From Compostibacter hankyongensis (lineage in GTDB: Bacteria > Bacteroidota > Bacteroidia > Chitinophagales > Chitinophagaceae), in assembly GCF_039541075.1 (NCBI RefSeq), contig NZ_BAABFN010000004.1, forward strand, positions 248,001 through 312,000: DNA of 64,000 nucleotides. The letters are read 5' to 3'. Below, in pieces: positions 45,675-56,197 of this stretch. The notes below the pieces were generated by a model. That model ran no database searches, was not told where the DNA came from, and saw only the letters and a list, made by a program, of their open reading frames with translations. Position 1 is the first letter of the stretch; every line of letters starts with the position of its first letter. The position numbers and the translations under genes were made by a program.

Positions 45675-48671
45675 ATGCGATTCCTTTACCTTCTCCGCAC
45701 CAAGATGGTTTTGCCCTTTGCGCTGTGCCTCCTGGCCCAGGGGACGCTCTTTGCCCAGCAGAATGAATCTGCGGCGGATACCGCCCAGACCCCCGAGGCC
45801 GCGGATACGCTCAAGTGGCTGAAAAAAATTCCCTTGCAGGAACGGGATACCGTCGGTTATTTTCCGAACAACGAGCTGTTTCTGCACAGCAGGGGAGCGG
45901 TTTCCAAAGCCGATATGAATGAGCTGGACAAGATGCCCTACACCAGTGTGGACCAGATGCTGGTAGGCCGCGTGAACGGCGTGGATGTACGGAACAATAC
46001 CGGGGAGCCGGGAAAGCGTGTCAGCGTTTTTGTCCGGGGGACCTCGCGGCTTTTGTTTAAAAACAGCGACCTGTTCTATGCCCAGCCCACCTTTGTGGTA
46101 GACGGGGTGCCCATGATCCTCGACCACCCCTTTGCCTACGATATACAGGGATACGACTTCAACCGGCTTGGAACCGAGATCAACCTGCTGTCGTTCCTGG
46201 ACCTCAATGATATCGAAAGCATCGAAGTGCTGAAAGACTTTTCCGCCGGCGCCAAGTACGGACCCAACGCTGCCAACGGCGTCATCAACATTACCACCAA
46301 AGGTCCCCGTTCGGGCAAAATGCACGTATCGGTAAACGGCTATATCGGGTATTCCCTAAAACCCCAGATAGAGCCGGTCAATGCAAAATTCGAACGGGAT
46401 TTCCGGCAGCAGTTCTATGAGAAATATGCTACCGACGACCAGCTGCGCGCTTTCCCCCGTTACCTTTCCGACTCCACCAAGCTGGCCTATTTCGGACCGG
46501 CCAACTGGGACGATCTTTATTACCGCAATGCCTGGAGCAACGGCATACAGGCTTCTGTGGACGGCGGTACCCGCCTGGCCAATTTCCGGTTCAGCCTGAA
46601 CCATGCCGCCCAGCAGGGTGTAGCGGATGAAACCGGCATGCAGCGTTACGGGCTGAACTTCGGCATCAACATCATGCCGGTGCGCAACCTGCTGCTGACC
46701 ACTTATATTGCGGCGGCCACCGTGCACCAGGACCGCAGCCGCTGGATCCGTGACCGTATCGGCGATGAGGATTACCTGCTGAACCTGGAAAACCCGCCTT
46801 CTCCCAACAAGGATTTCCTGTCTCAGTATTATAAGAACGTGGGCAACGGCATTAACAATAACCGCAACAATTCCGTGCGCGCCCTGGCCAACGCCCAGTA
46901 TCGCATAGCCGGCGGGTTTATGATCAACTCCCGCCTGGGGATCGATTACGGACAAAACTTCCGCGATCTTTTCATCCCCACCACCATCAGCGACGGAAAC
47001 AATTTCGTATCCAACTTCGACGGGCTGAACCGCCGTCTGACGCTTGATAACAGTATTGCCTATACGAAGAAGACAAACAACGGCCATGCATTCCAGGTGA
47101 CCCTGGGCCAGTACGACCAGTGGGATAAATGGCGCTACGACTTCGGGAAAGCTTACCGCGGCAACAGCGATTATATCAAGATATACCAGCCGGGAAATAA
47201 CGACAACCACCAGGGGGCTTCCAATAATCTCCGGCTCACGGCCAACTATAAGGACTATACGCAGAATATCCTCGCTTCCTTCTACGGCGACATCGCTTAT
47301 AATTACCAGGGAAAATATTTTCTCGATGTTTACCTGCGTGAAGACGGCAGCTCCAATGTGCCCAAAGCCAACCGCTGGCTGTTTTCGCCCACCGTGTCGG
47401 CAGCCTGGAAGATATCCAGCGAGGATTTCCTGAAAGACAACCCCCTGGTCGGCAACCTGAAGCTGCGGGCCAGCTGGGGACGGGTAGGCCGCACCTTCCT
47501 CGACGAATACTACAAGGACGGACCCATCTATAATGTGGACGTAGGCTGGGACGGCACTCCGGACATCTCTACCTACAATGCATTCCCGGCCATAAATGCC
47601 GCCTTTGGCACCGGCTATGTCAGCCCGGACATTACCTGGGCTTATGTGGAGCAGGGTAATATAGGATTGGATGCCTCCTTCTTCCATGACCGGCTCGGCG
47701 TACAGGTGGATTTTTATTCCAAAACGGATCATAACCTGCTGCTGAAGGTGCCTACTGTAGAGGAAGAGGGCTATACCGGGATCATCGAAAACGGCCTCTC
47801 GATACGCAACTATGGCTATGAAGTCACCCTGAGTGGCAGCCTCGTGCAGGGCGACGACTTTGGCTGGGATGCTTCCCTGACTGCCTATTCCAACCAGAAT
47901 GAGCTGAAGGCGCTGCCCGGCGGGCTGACCGACCTGGTGGTAGACGGGCACCGGCTACTCGTGGGTAAGCCGGTGGACCGTTACTGGGTGCTGATCAATG
48001 AGGGCATCTATAATAGCGACGCCGATATTCCGGTGAACCCGCAAACCGGCAAAGGACTTTCTTATAAAGGCATTCCCCTGCAGGCCGGCGACCCGAAATG
48101 GCAGGACCTGAACGGCGATTATGTCATCGACGACCAGGACCGCGTGATGCGCGGCAGGCTCTCTCCCGCGGTGATGGGCGGATTCAGCACTACCCTGCGC
48201 TACCGTCAGCTTCAGCTGAACCTGCTGTTTACCTATGCTTTTGACCGGAAGGTGATCAACCAGTATATGGCCGACCGCTTCGACTTTGTCAACCGGGAAG
48301 GCGTGGATGATATCAGCGGCGTTAAGGAAGTCAACTTCTGGTCCAAAGAAGGCGATTACAGCCTGTACCCGCTTTATAATCCCTGGAGTCCTGTGGATCC
48401 CTACCAGGCGGATCAGACCCTCTTTCTTGAGGACGCTTCTTTTGTAAAGCTCCGCGGGGTAACGCTGACCTACGACTTTGGCAAAAGCCGTTGGCTGCAG
48501 CGCTCCGGCATCGAGGGCCTGCGTGTGTACGGCACGGCCAACAACCTGTGGACCGGTTCCAAATACAGCGGCGGCGATCCCGAAGCGGTTGACTTTTTCG
48601 GGTATGATCAGGGCTATTACAATATGCCCGCCCCCCGCAGCTTTACCCTTGGTTTTAATTTTCAGTTTTAG
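45675..48671 (+). CDS. SusC/RagA family TonB-linked outer membrane protein lacking the N-terminal domain
   Basis: A 998-residue TonB-dependent transporter. Signal peptide MRFLYLLRTKMVLPFALCLLAQGTLFA is followed by only about 45 linker residues before the plug (KMPYTSVDQMLVGRVNGVDV; SusC signature region KYGPNAANGVINITTKGP). The CarboxypepD_reg-like domain of ordinary SusC proteins is absent. The barrel ends in LGFNFQF. First of two tandem SusC/SusD pairs; its SusD partner starts 17 bp downstream. Its abundant N-x-N and aromatic segments are typical of the barrel. Confidence 0.94.
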   Translation: MRFLYLLRTKMVLPFALCLLAQGTLFAQQNESAADTAQTPEAADTLKWLKKIPLQERDTVGYFPNNELFLHSRGAVSKADMNELDKMPYTSVDQMLVGRVNGVDVRNNTGEPGKRVSVFVRGTSRLLFKNSDLFYAQPTFVVDGVPMILDHPFAYDIQGYDFNRLGTEINLLSFLDLNDIESIEVLKDFSAGAKYGPNAANGVINITTKGPRSGKMHVSVNGYIGYSLKPQIEPVNAKFERDFRQQFYEKYATDDQLRAFPRYLSDSTKLAYFGPANWDDLYYRNAWSNGIQASVDGGTRLANFRFSLNHAAQQGVADETGMQRYGLNFGINIMPVRNLLLTTYIAAATVHQDRSRWIRDRIGDEDYLLNLENPPSPNKDFLSQYYKNVGNGINNNRNNSVRALANAQYRIAGGFMINSRLGIDYGQNFRDLFIPTTISDGNNFVSNFDGLNRRLTLDNSIAYTKKTNNGHAFQVTLGQYDQWDKWRYDFGKAYRGNSDYIKIYQPGNNDNHQGASNNLRLTANYKDYTQNILASFYGDIAYNYQGKYFLDVYLREDGSSNVPKANRWLFSPTVSAAWKISSEDFLKDNPLVGNLKLRASWGRVGRTFLDEYYKDGPIYNVDVGWDGTPDISTYNAFPAINAAFGTGYVSPDITWAYVEQGNIGLDASFFHDRLGVQVDFYSKTDHNLLLKVPTVEEEGYTGIIENGLSIRNYGYEVTLSGSLVQGDDFGWDASLTAYSNQNELKALPGGLTDLVVDGHRLLVGKPVDRYWVLINEGIYNSDADIPVNPQTGKGLSYKGIPLQAGDPKWQDLNGDYVIDDQDRVMRGRLSPAVMGGFSTTLRYRQLQLNLLFTYAFDRKVINQYMADRFDFVNREGVDDISGVKEVNFWSKEGDYSLYPLYNPWSPVDPYQADQTLFLEDASFVKLRGVTLTYDFGKSRWLQRSGIEGLRVYGTANNLWTGSKYSGGDPEAVDFFGYDQGYYNMPAPRSFTLGFNFQF

Positions 48672-48688
48672 TTCAAAAATTGCAGCTC

Positions 48689-50173
48689 ATGCGTAACCTT
48701 TCCGCCCTGACCATAGGATTGATCCTGACGGCGATGGTCTGTTCCTGCAACAAGATGCTGGATGTCCCATCCAAGCGTGCGGTAAGCGAAGAAAATATGT
48801 GGCAGAATAAAAATGATGCCCTGGCCGCTACCGCCGGGTGCTATGCCATGATGCGCGCCGCCCTGCTCAACGAGAATGCTTACTGGGTATACGGAGAGCT
48901 GCGCGCGGGCGACTTCACCGTCACCAGCCGGGAAGATCTCCGCGATGTGACCGAGAACAACCTCCAGTCCAGCTACCCGGCCATGGGCCAGTGGCGCGAC
49001 TGGCGGCGTTTCTATGCCGCCATAGCGCAGTGTAACCTGGCCATAGCCCGGTTGCCCGAGGTGCCGGAGCGGGATTACCGGTATTCGGTCAACGCCATGG
49101 AGCTGGACCTGGCCCAGGTAAGGTATATCCGGGCCTTCCTGTATTACTACATCACCCGCGTATGGGGCGATGTTCCCCTCATCACCGAGCCCTCCGACGG
49201 TACCTTTCAGCCCAAAGCCCGGGAAGACCGGAAAAAGGTGCTGGACTTCGCCGCCAGGGAGGCGCTGGACTGCGCGGACGGGCTGCCCTGGAAATACGAC
49301 GGCACCTTCCCCGAAGCCCCCGGCGACTATCGCGGACAGGGCGTAAGTCATCATGCCAGCATTTTTATCACCAAAGGCATGGCCTATACCCTGGCCGCGC
49401 ATATCTATGCCGAGAACGGAGAATACGACAAAGCCCTCCTGTATATCAACCAGGTGATCAACAACCAGAGCCTTACCGGGTACGGCTTCGTGTCCACCTC
49501 CGATCTCAGCCGGCTCGACGGCACCTTCCGGGGCCGCGGTTTCAGCAATATTTTCCAGGTAGACATGAACTTCGACCATGCGGAAATATCCACCACCGGC
49601 CAGCTGGAAGACTGGACCCTCCGCGAGCCGGATATCCCCAAGACGCAGTCTGAGATCTATGTCTCCAAAGACAGTATCCTCGCCATCTACAACGAGCCTT
49701 TCGACGAACGGCCCAGCTTCTTCTTTACCCAGATGGAAACGGTCGACCCGGTATTCTATAAGGTCAAGCAGCTGAATGCCGAAGTCAAGAACCCGACCCT
49801 GCGACGCTACTCCTCCGCCATTGTCATATTCCGGTATGAAGAGCTGTACCTGCTGCGTGCCGAATGCTTTGCACGGCTGGGGCAGAACGGGGATGCCATC
49901 GGGGCGCTGAACGATATGCGCGGCCGCCGTAAGCTGCATGCCGTGGACGGATCCCTGAGCGGCGATGCGCTGCTGGATGCTATTCTGCAGGAACGCCGCC
50001 GGGAACTGATCGGGGAAGGCTGGCGCTGGTTCGACCTCGTGCATTTTGGAAAGGTGCCCCAGTTCTCCACCCTTTCCGAAACCGATGTGCAGAATGGGGC
50101 GGGTTACTGGCCCATCAGCCAGGAAGCCCTGACGCAGAATAAATTGCTGGTACAATCTAACTACTGGAAATAA
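48689..50173 (+). CDS. RagB/SusD family nutrient-binding lipoprotein
   Basis: A lipoprotein of about 494 residues with MRNLSALTIGLILTAMVCSC as signal and lipobox, then NKMLDVPSKRAVSEENMWQN, a classic SusD start. SusD motifs: RAFLYYYITRVWGDVPLI and the C-terminal ERRRELIGEGWRWFDLVHFG. It pairs with the SusC lacking the N-terminal domain. The ATG at 48689 is preferred over TTG at 48680. Confidence 0.94.
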   Translation: MRNLSALTIGLILTAMVCSCNKMLDVPSKRAVSEENMWQNKNDALAATAGCYAMMRAALLNENAYWVYGELRAGDFTVTSREDLRDVTENNLQSSYPAMGQWRDWRRFYAAIAQCNLAIARLPEVPERDYRYSVNAMELDLAQVRYIRAFLYYYITRVWGDVPLITEPSDGTFQPKAREDRKKVLDFAAREALDCADGLPWKYDGTFPEAPGDYRGQGVSHHASIFITKGMAYTLAAHIYAENGEYDKALLYINQVINNQSLTGYGFVSTSDLSRLDGTFRGRGFSNIFQVDMNFDHAEISTTGQLEDWTLREPDIPKTQSEIYVSKDSILAIYNEPFDERPSFFFTQMETVDPVFYKVKQLNAEVKNPTLRRYSSAIVIFRYEELYLLRAECFARLGQNGDAIGALNDMRGRRKLHAVDGSLSGDALLDAILQERRRELIGEGWRWFDLVHFGKVPQFSTLSETDVQNGAGYWPISQEALTQNKLLVQSNYWK

Positions 50174-50182
50174 GTCCTGACT

Positions 50183-51781
50183 ATGGTTACGCAATCGATA
50201 AGCAAAAAGCTGCTCCTGCTCGCGGGGATCTGTCTGCTCGCCCTGCAGGCCTGCCAAAAAGATAATGAGTTCCGGAATGCCAAGCCGGTGCAGGAGGTGG
50301 GGCTGAATTCATACGACTTCCTCAGCCAGCAGCAGGGGCTGTACGACACGCTGCTTTACCTGCTGCGGAAGACCGGGCTGGACGAGCAGGTGAAAAAGGA
50401 AGCCGTTACCTTTTTCGTGCCGCAGGACTTCAGCATTTTTGCGGCCATGGACAACCTGAACTACAACCGGAAACAACGCGGCCAGCAACCCAACTGGACC
50501 CTGGACAGCATCCCGGCAGCCGTATGGGATACCCTGCTGAGCCGTTACCTCGTAAAAGGGATCATCAACTCCGATTCGGTTGATCTGGCCGATGGGGTAA
50601 CGCTGAACACGCTGGCCGGCCATGCCATGAATGCCCGTACCGTACATGTGAATGCTTCCGGTATCGAGGACGGCGGACCCATCCTGATCCAGTACAACGA
50701 TATGAACGACTCCCGCTTTATCCGGGACTGGGTGCCCGCCACCACGCAGACCGCCGACCTGAAGACGCAGAACGGGGAGATCCACGTGCTGGATACCAAA
50801 CATATCTTCGGCTTTAATTCCTTTATCCGGCTGGCGCTGCCCCAGATACCCTATAAGGGCGAGCCCCGCGCCATTCCCGGCGTGATCGAGCTGGCCGATT
50901 ACGATCTCGGCGGGGAAGGGCTGGCCTATCACGACAATGACGTGTCCAACAACGGCAACCAGTACCGCGGCGAATCGGTCGACCTGGAAGTATCTTCCGA
51001 AGGAGATTACGATGTGGGCTGGACGGCGCCGGGCGAATGGATATCCTATACCGTGAATGTAGCGGAGACCGGCGACTACCTGGCGGTAGTGCGTATCGCC
51101 TCCCCGAACGGGGGCCGCAATTTCCACCTCGAAGTAGACGGGGTGGATGTCACCGGTTCCATGGAAGTGCCCAATACGGGTAACTACCAAAGCTATACGA
51201 ACGTATCCCGCGTGATACACCTGACCAAAGGCAAGCACATCCTGAAGTTCTTCGAGGATACCGGGGCGTACAACGCCACCAAGATGACCTTTACCAAGCT
51301 TGCCGAACCGCTGCCCGCCCCTTATTCCGGGACGCCTGCGGCCATCCCCGGCACCTTTGAGGCGGCGGATTACGACAAGGGAGGGGAAGGCATTGCCTAT
51401 CACGACGATAACCCGGCCAACACCGGTCCCGGCGTATACCGGACCGACGAAGGCGTGGATATAGAAAACGCCTCGGAAGGCGGCCATGATATCGGCTGGA
51501 CCGTAGCCGGGGAATGGCTGATCTATACCGTAAATGTGGCCGAGACCGGTACTTACAAGGTAGAGACCCGCGTGGCTTCGCCCGGAGATGCCGGCAGGTT
51601 CCATATCGAATTTGACGGGGTGAACCAGACCGGGACGCTCATCGTGCCCAATACGGGAGGCTATCAGAACTGGACGGGCGTCACGGCTACCGTGGAGCTT
51701 ACGGCGGGACGGCATGTAATGCGGTTCTTCCTGGAAAACAGCGGGTACAACCTGCACAATTTCATCTTTACCAAACAATAA
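50183..51781 (+). CDS. Lipoprotein with fasciclin domain and two CBM6-like domains
   Basis: A 532-residue surface lipoprotein (lipobox LQAC). A fasciclin (FAS1) domain occupies about residues 35-215 (TFFVPQDFSIFAAMDNL, NGEIHVLDTKHIFGF). Two tandem CBM6-like carbohydrate-binding modules follow, about 225-375 and 382-532, sharing the pattern E-x-A-D-Y-D-x-G-G-E-G-x-A-Y-H-D, VGWTAPGEWISYTVNVAETG / IGWTVAGEWLIYTVNVAETG and VPNTG-x-YQ. This is probably a surface glycan-binding partner of the preceding transporter. The module pair looks like an internal duplication. Confidence 0.9.
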   Translation: MVTQSISKKLLLLAGICLLALQACQKDNEFRNAKPVQEVGLNSYDFLSQQQGLYDTLLYLLRKTGLDEQVKKEAVTFFVPQDFSIFAAMDNLNYNRKQRGQQPNWTLDSIPAAVWDTLLSRYLVKGIINSDSVDLADGVTLNTLAGHAMNARTVHVNASGIEDGGPILIQYNDMNDSRFIRDWVPATTQTADLKTQNGEIHVLDTKHIFGFNSFIRLALPQIPYKGEPRAIPGVIELADYDLGGEGLAYHDNDVSNNGNQYRGESVDLEVSSEGDYDVGWTAPGEWISYTVNVAETGDYLAVVRIASPNGGRNFHLEVDGVDVTGSMEVPNTGNYQSYTNVSRVIHLTKGKHILKFFEDTGAYNATKMTFTKLAEPLPAPYSGTPAAIPGTFEAADYDKGGEGIAYHDDNPANTGPGVYRTDEGVDIENASEGGHDIGWTVAGEWLIYTVNVAETGTYKVETRVASPGDAGRFHIEFDGVNQTGTLIVPNTGGYQNWTGVTATVELTAGRHVMRFFLENSGYNLHNFIFTKQ

Positions 51782-51813
51782 GCCGGGTATTAAAATAACC
51801 TTTCACTGAAAAT

Positions 51814-52872
51814 ATGATGATGATGCATAAACCAGGAAGAGTTGTCGCGGGTGTTTCCGTCGTCCTGCTGCTCGGACTGCTGTCCACCGGCTGTTACGAC
51901 AGGTTTGTACCGGACAAAAAGGATTACTTCAGCGCAAACGCCAACTACAGCGTAACGAGCTTTACGGCCATACTCGGCAGGACCAATGTCTTTATCAACA
52001 TCTTCAATGCAGACTATTCCACCCAGCCGTTGGATTTCACCATTGAGAATGTCCGGCATGAGGACAGCAGCGCGGCGCCCGAGCTGCTGCAGCAGGTCGA
52101 TGCGCGCGAGTGGAAGACCTTTTACCAGGGCAATGAAAAGACGCTTGCGGAGGTCGAAGCCAAACGCTATACCGAAAAGAAGCCGATATTCGAGATCCGC
52201 CCGCATTCTGGCGAGCTGTTTTTCTGGAATACGGATTCGTCGAAGGTGAAGCCCGGCACTTATTATTTCGATGTGCGGGTAAAAAACCACGGCGGGGAAA
52301 AGGTATTTCATAACCTCGTGCTCAGCGTACGGCGCCCCCATCCTTACGATCCGTATGAATTTGACGACATCACCGGTGAAAGAAAAGAGATCAAGGACGG
52401 CGGGGTGACCCATCCCACGTCTTACGGCATGGTGGATGAGCTCAGCCGCCCGCTTCCTGCGGACAGCGTATACATCAGCTTCCGGAAAACGGGTACGGGG
52501 AAGACCAATACCGTCAGCTTTATCTTCCTGGACCAGGACTCCGTGCCCATCTCGTTGTCGCATTTCAATACCACCAAATGGGACAGTCTGAAGTATCACA
52601 GCAACATGGCCGATGCCGATGTGTATTTCGGCTTCAACCGGAAAATGAATGCCGACAGCACAAAGGTGACCTTTGACATCACCAACCCGTTCCCGGTGCT
52701 GGCCGATGTATCTACCAACTGGGATGTTGCGCACATCGATTTTTCGTATAACCGGATATCCTTTAACCATCGGGTGGATGCCGGACTGGGGTTCTCCTTT
52801 TCCATTTATGAGCCGGGCAACTGGGATGTGATCTTCCAGTTTCACAAGAATCCAAAATTTGATGATGACTGA
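51814..52872 (+). CDS. Surface lipoprotein, DUF5007-like
   Basis: A 352-residue lipoprotein (LSTGCYDRFVPDKKDYFSAN). The body is beta-rich with no catalytic motif I recognise. This type of lipoprotein follows fasciclin proteins in SusC/SusD sets of Bacteroidota and resembles DUF5007 as I recall it. It probably helps present or bind a glycan at the cell surface. The family name needs a profile search. Confidence 0.65.
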   Translation: MMMMHKPGRVVAGVSVVLLLGLLSTGCYDRFVPDKKDYFSANANYSVTSFTAILGRTNVFINIFNADYSTQPLDFTIENVRHEDSSAAPELLQQVDAREWKTFYQGNEKTLAEVEAKRYTEKKPIFEIRPHSGELFFWNTDSSKVKPGTYYFDVRVKNHGGEKVFHNLVLSVRRPHPYDPYEFDDITGERKEIKDGGVTHPTSYGMVDELSRPLPADSVYISFRKTGTGKTNTVSFIFLDQDSVPISLSHFNTTKWDSLKYHSNMADADVYFGFNRKMNADSTKVTFDITNPFPVLADVSTNWDVAHIDFSYNRISFNHRVDAGLGFSFSIYEPGNWDVIFQFHKNPKFDDD

Positions 52873-52934
52873 GCCATTGAGAAAAATAAATGTTTCCGAA
52901 TGCCATTCTTCTCGTTTGTAAAATTTTTAGTACC

Positions 52935-55900
52935 ATGAATAAGAGCTACCTTAAGATATGGATGGTAGTGCTGCTGCCCCTGCTGGTATGCGGCGGTATG
53001 GTGCATGCGCAGCAAAGCCAGGTTACCGTTACCGGGAAGGTAGTGGATGCCCGGTCGCATCAGCCGCTCCCCGGCGTAAGCGTGTGGAACCCGAAAACCA
53101 ACAAGGGGCTGGGCGTAACCGACGCTGCCGGCAATTACAGCATCTCGATACCTGCGGGCACCAATATCCAGTTCCGCTTTGTGGGCTACCGTTCCAAGAC
53201 GGTGAAGGCGGCTTCCGGCAGGGTCAACATTTCCCTTGAGCTGGGCGACCGTTCCCTGAAGGAAGCGGTGATCGTGGGCTATCAGCGGAAGACGAAAGAG
53301 ACCCTCACGGGCGCCGTATCGGTGATCGGCCACGACCAGATCCAGGATGCGCCCGTGGCCAATGTACAGGACCTGCTGCAGGGTAAGGTGGCGGGTCTGA
53401 ATATCCAGAACAATACCGGTGCGCCCGGATTCCGGGGTACGGTGTCCATCCGCGGCATCTCCCAGCTGAGCATTTCTGGCAACGGCGACCAGAGCTATCT
53501 TGCCACCAACAACCCCCTCCTGGTGATCGACAACGTGCCGGTGGATTACGACGGCGGCTTTTCGCAGGATATGCTGCAACCCGGCGCTGCTACCGGCCCG
53601 CTGGCGCTGATCCCCCCGGAAGATATCGAGACCATAGAAGTGCTGAAGGATGCCCAGGCCACCTCGCTCTATGGTTCCCGCGGGGCCAACGGCGTGATCA
53701 TCATCACCACCCGGAAAGGAAACTCGCCTACCCCCATCATTGATGTGAACAGCAGCGTATTCGTCAACTTCCCGCCCCAGCTGCGGCCTACCTGGGGAGG
53801 CAACCTCGAGCGCTGGTACCGCGTGAACAGTATCCTGAACTACAGTAAAGACCTGCAGACGGCGCGTAATATGCTGGCGGCCGACGGCGCCCAGTTCCTG
53901 ACCGACAGCCTCAACCCCTTTTACAACAACGCCACCGACTGGCAGGGCCTGTTTTACCAGACCACCATCAATACCAACAACAATGTCCAGATCAGCGGCG
54001 GGAATCCCAAGCTCAACTACAAGGCCAACCTGTCCTACCAGCTGAACCAGGGTGTGATCAAGAATACCGGCTTTAACAAGTACAGCCTGAACATGCAGCT
54101 GAACATGCAGCCCATGCAAAACCTCCGTATCAGCACCCAGCTGTTCGGCGCGCTGGGCCAGAAGCAGCGCGGCAACGGGGGCGGGCTGACCGGCAACGGG
54201 GCCGGGGATGCCTTTACCTCCTCGTTGCTGCCGGGACCGGCGCATTTCGTCGGCATCCCCCAGTTCGAAGGCTATGAAAACAACATGGACGACAACAATA
54301 CGGTCAATATCCGGGCTTTCGTAGACCTGGATTACGAGTTCATCCCCAACTTCCGGATCAACTCCACCACCTCTTATGACTATTACACCGATACCCGCGA
54401 CCGCTTTAACCAGGCCTTTGCCAACAACAACCAGACCCAGCTCTACGGTTTTGTGGGCCGGCGGGATGAGCTCAACTCGCGGAACGGCATCAACTATAAC
54501 TTCAACAGCGACAAGACCAATGCGGAAGGGGGACATAACGTGTATGCCAGCCTTTTTACCGAGATCAACGTAAAGACCGACAACCAGCATATCCGCGATG
54601 TACGGAACGGTCCCAGCGATTACTATTGGGGGCCGCGGGGATATTCTCCCCGGTTTTACCCGGGTAACCCCTGGAATGACGCCGCCGGCATCAACGACAA
54701 CGGCACCTCGGTATCCAACCTGTACCACGCACTTTCCTGGGCGGCTTCCCTGTCCTATAACTACAAGACGAAATACAATATCGATCTGGCATACCGGCTG
54801 GACGGCAACTCTGCCGCCGGTGTGAACAACCGCTATACCGTAAACCCCTCCATCGGCTTCCGCTGGAACTTCAACAAGGAGCACTGGATGAGCCAGTTCA
54901 ACTGGCTGGACTTCGGATCGTTCCGTCTGACCTACGGACAGAACAGTCGCGCTACGGCTACCCTCGTCAATTCGCTCGGCTCCTTTAAGACCTCTACCAG
55001 CTACAACAATATTCCCGCCATCATCCCGAACCCGGATATCCTGCCGAATCCCTTCCTGCAACCGGAGAAATCTTATCAGTACAATTTCGGAGTGGACCTC
55101 GGGCTCTTTAAAAGCCGGCTGGAGATCATCTACGACACCTATTTCAAAAAGACCTTTAACATCGTCCGGGACCTGTATCTGCCCAATGTTACCGGCTTCA
55201 ACAAGATCCAGCTCAACGGGGCCAGCATCGCCAACTTCGGCCATGAGCTGACCATTACCGGCCGACCCATTGTATCCCCCGATCCCAAAGGCTTCCAGTG
55301 GACGATCAATGTGAACGGCGCGTATAACCGGGGCGTGCTCACCCACCTGCCCGGCGATCTCCAGTTCTACCGCCAGGAACAGGGCGCGCCCACCTACCAG
55401 GAATTTGCGCTGCAGGTCGGGAACAATGTGATCGCCAACTATATCTACAAAACGCTGGGCATTTTCCAGTCGACCGACGACGTGCCCGTGGACCCGGTAA
55501 GGGGCGTACGGTACAAGGCCTTCCGCGGCAACGGCACCAACCAGTACTTCCAGGCAGGAGATGTCAACTGGCTGGACATCAACGGGGACTATGCCCTCGA
55601 CGACCGGGACGATAACATCCCCACCGGCCGCCCCGCAGAGCCCCTGGTGACCGGCGGTATTTCCAATACCTTCAACTATCGTAACTTTTCTTTGAATGTC
55701 TATTGCTCTTATGTGCTGGACCGGAGCATCCTGAACAATGCCCTGGCCGGCCGTATGCGCCGTATGCAGTCCCCGGACCAGCTGAAGATCACCGGTACCG
55801 CCGAAGGCCCGGTGAATGTATACGACCTCAGCCTGATCGACTACTGGAAACCCGGCAGCGTGAATGCCAAATATCCCGCGCTGGAGCAGTACTACCATTC

Positions 55901-56183
55901 TCTGGGACCGATCAATTACCGTCTGGACCAGACCCTGTTCCAGGAAGACGGTTCCTATTTCAAGATCAACCAGATCACCCTCAGCTACAATTTCAGGGAT
56001 TTCGGCTTTATGAAGCGCTGGGGCATGCGCCTGCTGCGGACCTATGTGACGGCATACAACATCGGCATCTTTTCACCCTATTCCGGGCCGAACCCGGAAA
56101 CCGTAACGGACCTCGGCAGGGATGATATCAGCGGGTATCCTTCCGCCGCCTCCTTTACCATAGGATTGTCCACTGAATTCTAA
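52935..56183 (+). CDS. SusC/RagA family TonB-linked outer membrane protein
   Basis: A transporter of about 1082 residues. The ATG at 52935 opens signal peptide MNKSYLKIWMVVLLPLLVCG; the longer frame from 52890 is not needed. A CarboxypepD_reg-like domain follows (VTGKVVDARSHQPLPGVSVW), then plug with SLYGSRGANGVIIITTRKG and the barrel ending in FTIGLSTEF. There is no STN domain, so it is not wired to a FecI/FecR pair here. Second transporter of the tandem set; SusD partner is 14 bp downstream. Confidence 0.95.
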   Translation: MNKSYLKIWMVVLLPLLVCGGMVHAQQSQVTVTGKVVDARSHQPLPGVSVWNPKTNKGLGVTDAAGNYSISIPAGTNIQFRFVGYRSKTVKAASGRVNISLELGDRSLKEAVIVGYQRKTKETLTGAVSVIGHDQIQDAPVANVQDLLQGKVAGLNIQNNTGAPGFRGTVSIRGISQLSISGNGDQSYLATNNPLLVIDNVPVDYDGGFSQDMLQPGAATGPLALIPPEDIETIEVLKDAQATSLYGSRGANGVIIITTRKGNSPTPIIDVNSSVFVNFPPQLRPTWGGNLERWYRVNSILNYSKDLQTARNMLAADGAQFLTDSLNPFYNNATDWQGLFYQTTINTNNNVQISGGNPKLNYKANLSYQLNQGVIKNTGFNKYSLNMQLNMQPMQNLRISTQLFGALGQKQRGNGGGLTGNGAGDAFTSSLLPGPAHFVGIPQFEGYENNMDDNNTVNIRAFVDLDYEFIPNFRINSTTSYDYYTDTRDRFNQAFANNNQTQLYGFVGRRDELNSRNGINYNFNSDKTNAEGGHNVYASLFTEINVKTDNQHIRDVRNGPSDYYWGPRGYSPRFYPGNPWNDAAGINDNGTSVSNLYHALSWAASLSYNYKTKYNIDLAYRLDGNSAAGVNNRYTVNPSIGFRWNFNKEHWMSQFNWLDFGSFRLTYGQNSRATATLVNSLGSFKTSTSYNNIPAIIPNPDILPNPFLQPEKSYQYNFGVDLGLFKSRLEIIYDTYFKKTFNIVRDLYLPNVTGFNKIQLNGASIANFGHELTITGRPIVSPDPKGFQWTINVNGAYNRGVLTHLPGDLQFYRQEQGAPTYQEFALQVGNNVIANYIYKTLGIFQSTDDVPVDPVRGVRYKAFRGNGTNQYFQAGDVNWLDINGDYALDDRDDNIPTGRPAEPLVTGGISNTFNYRNFSLNVYCSYVLDRSILNNALAGRMRRMQSPDQLKITGTAEGPVNVYDLSLIDYWKPGSVNAKYPALEQYYHSLGPINYRLDQTLFQEDGSYFKINQITLSYNFRDFGFMKRWGMRLLRTYVTAYNIGIFSPYSGPNPETVTDLGRDDISGYPSAASFTIGLSTEF

Positions 56184-56197
56184 ACCCGGAAAATGAT

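Noticed and set aside
52842..55898. A 1018-codon open frame on the minus strand
   Set aside because: It is antisense to a clear SusC gene, has the low-complexity V/I/G/H-rich look of a shadow frame and no recognisable domain. The same applies to long antisense frames at 1490-2578, 4323-5564, 46356-47951, 48668-50257 and 50309-51778.
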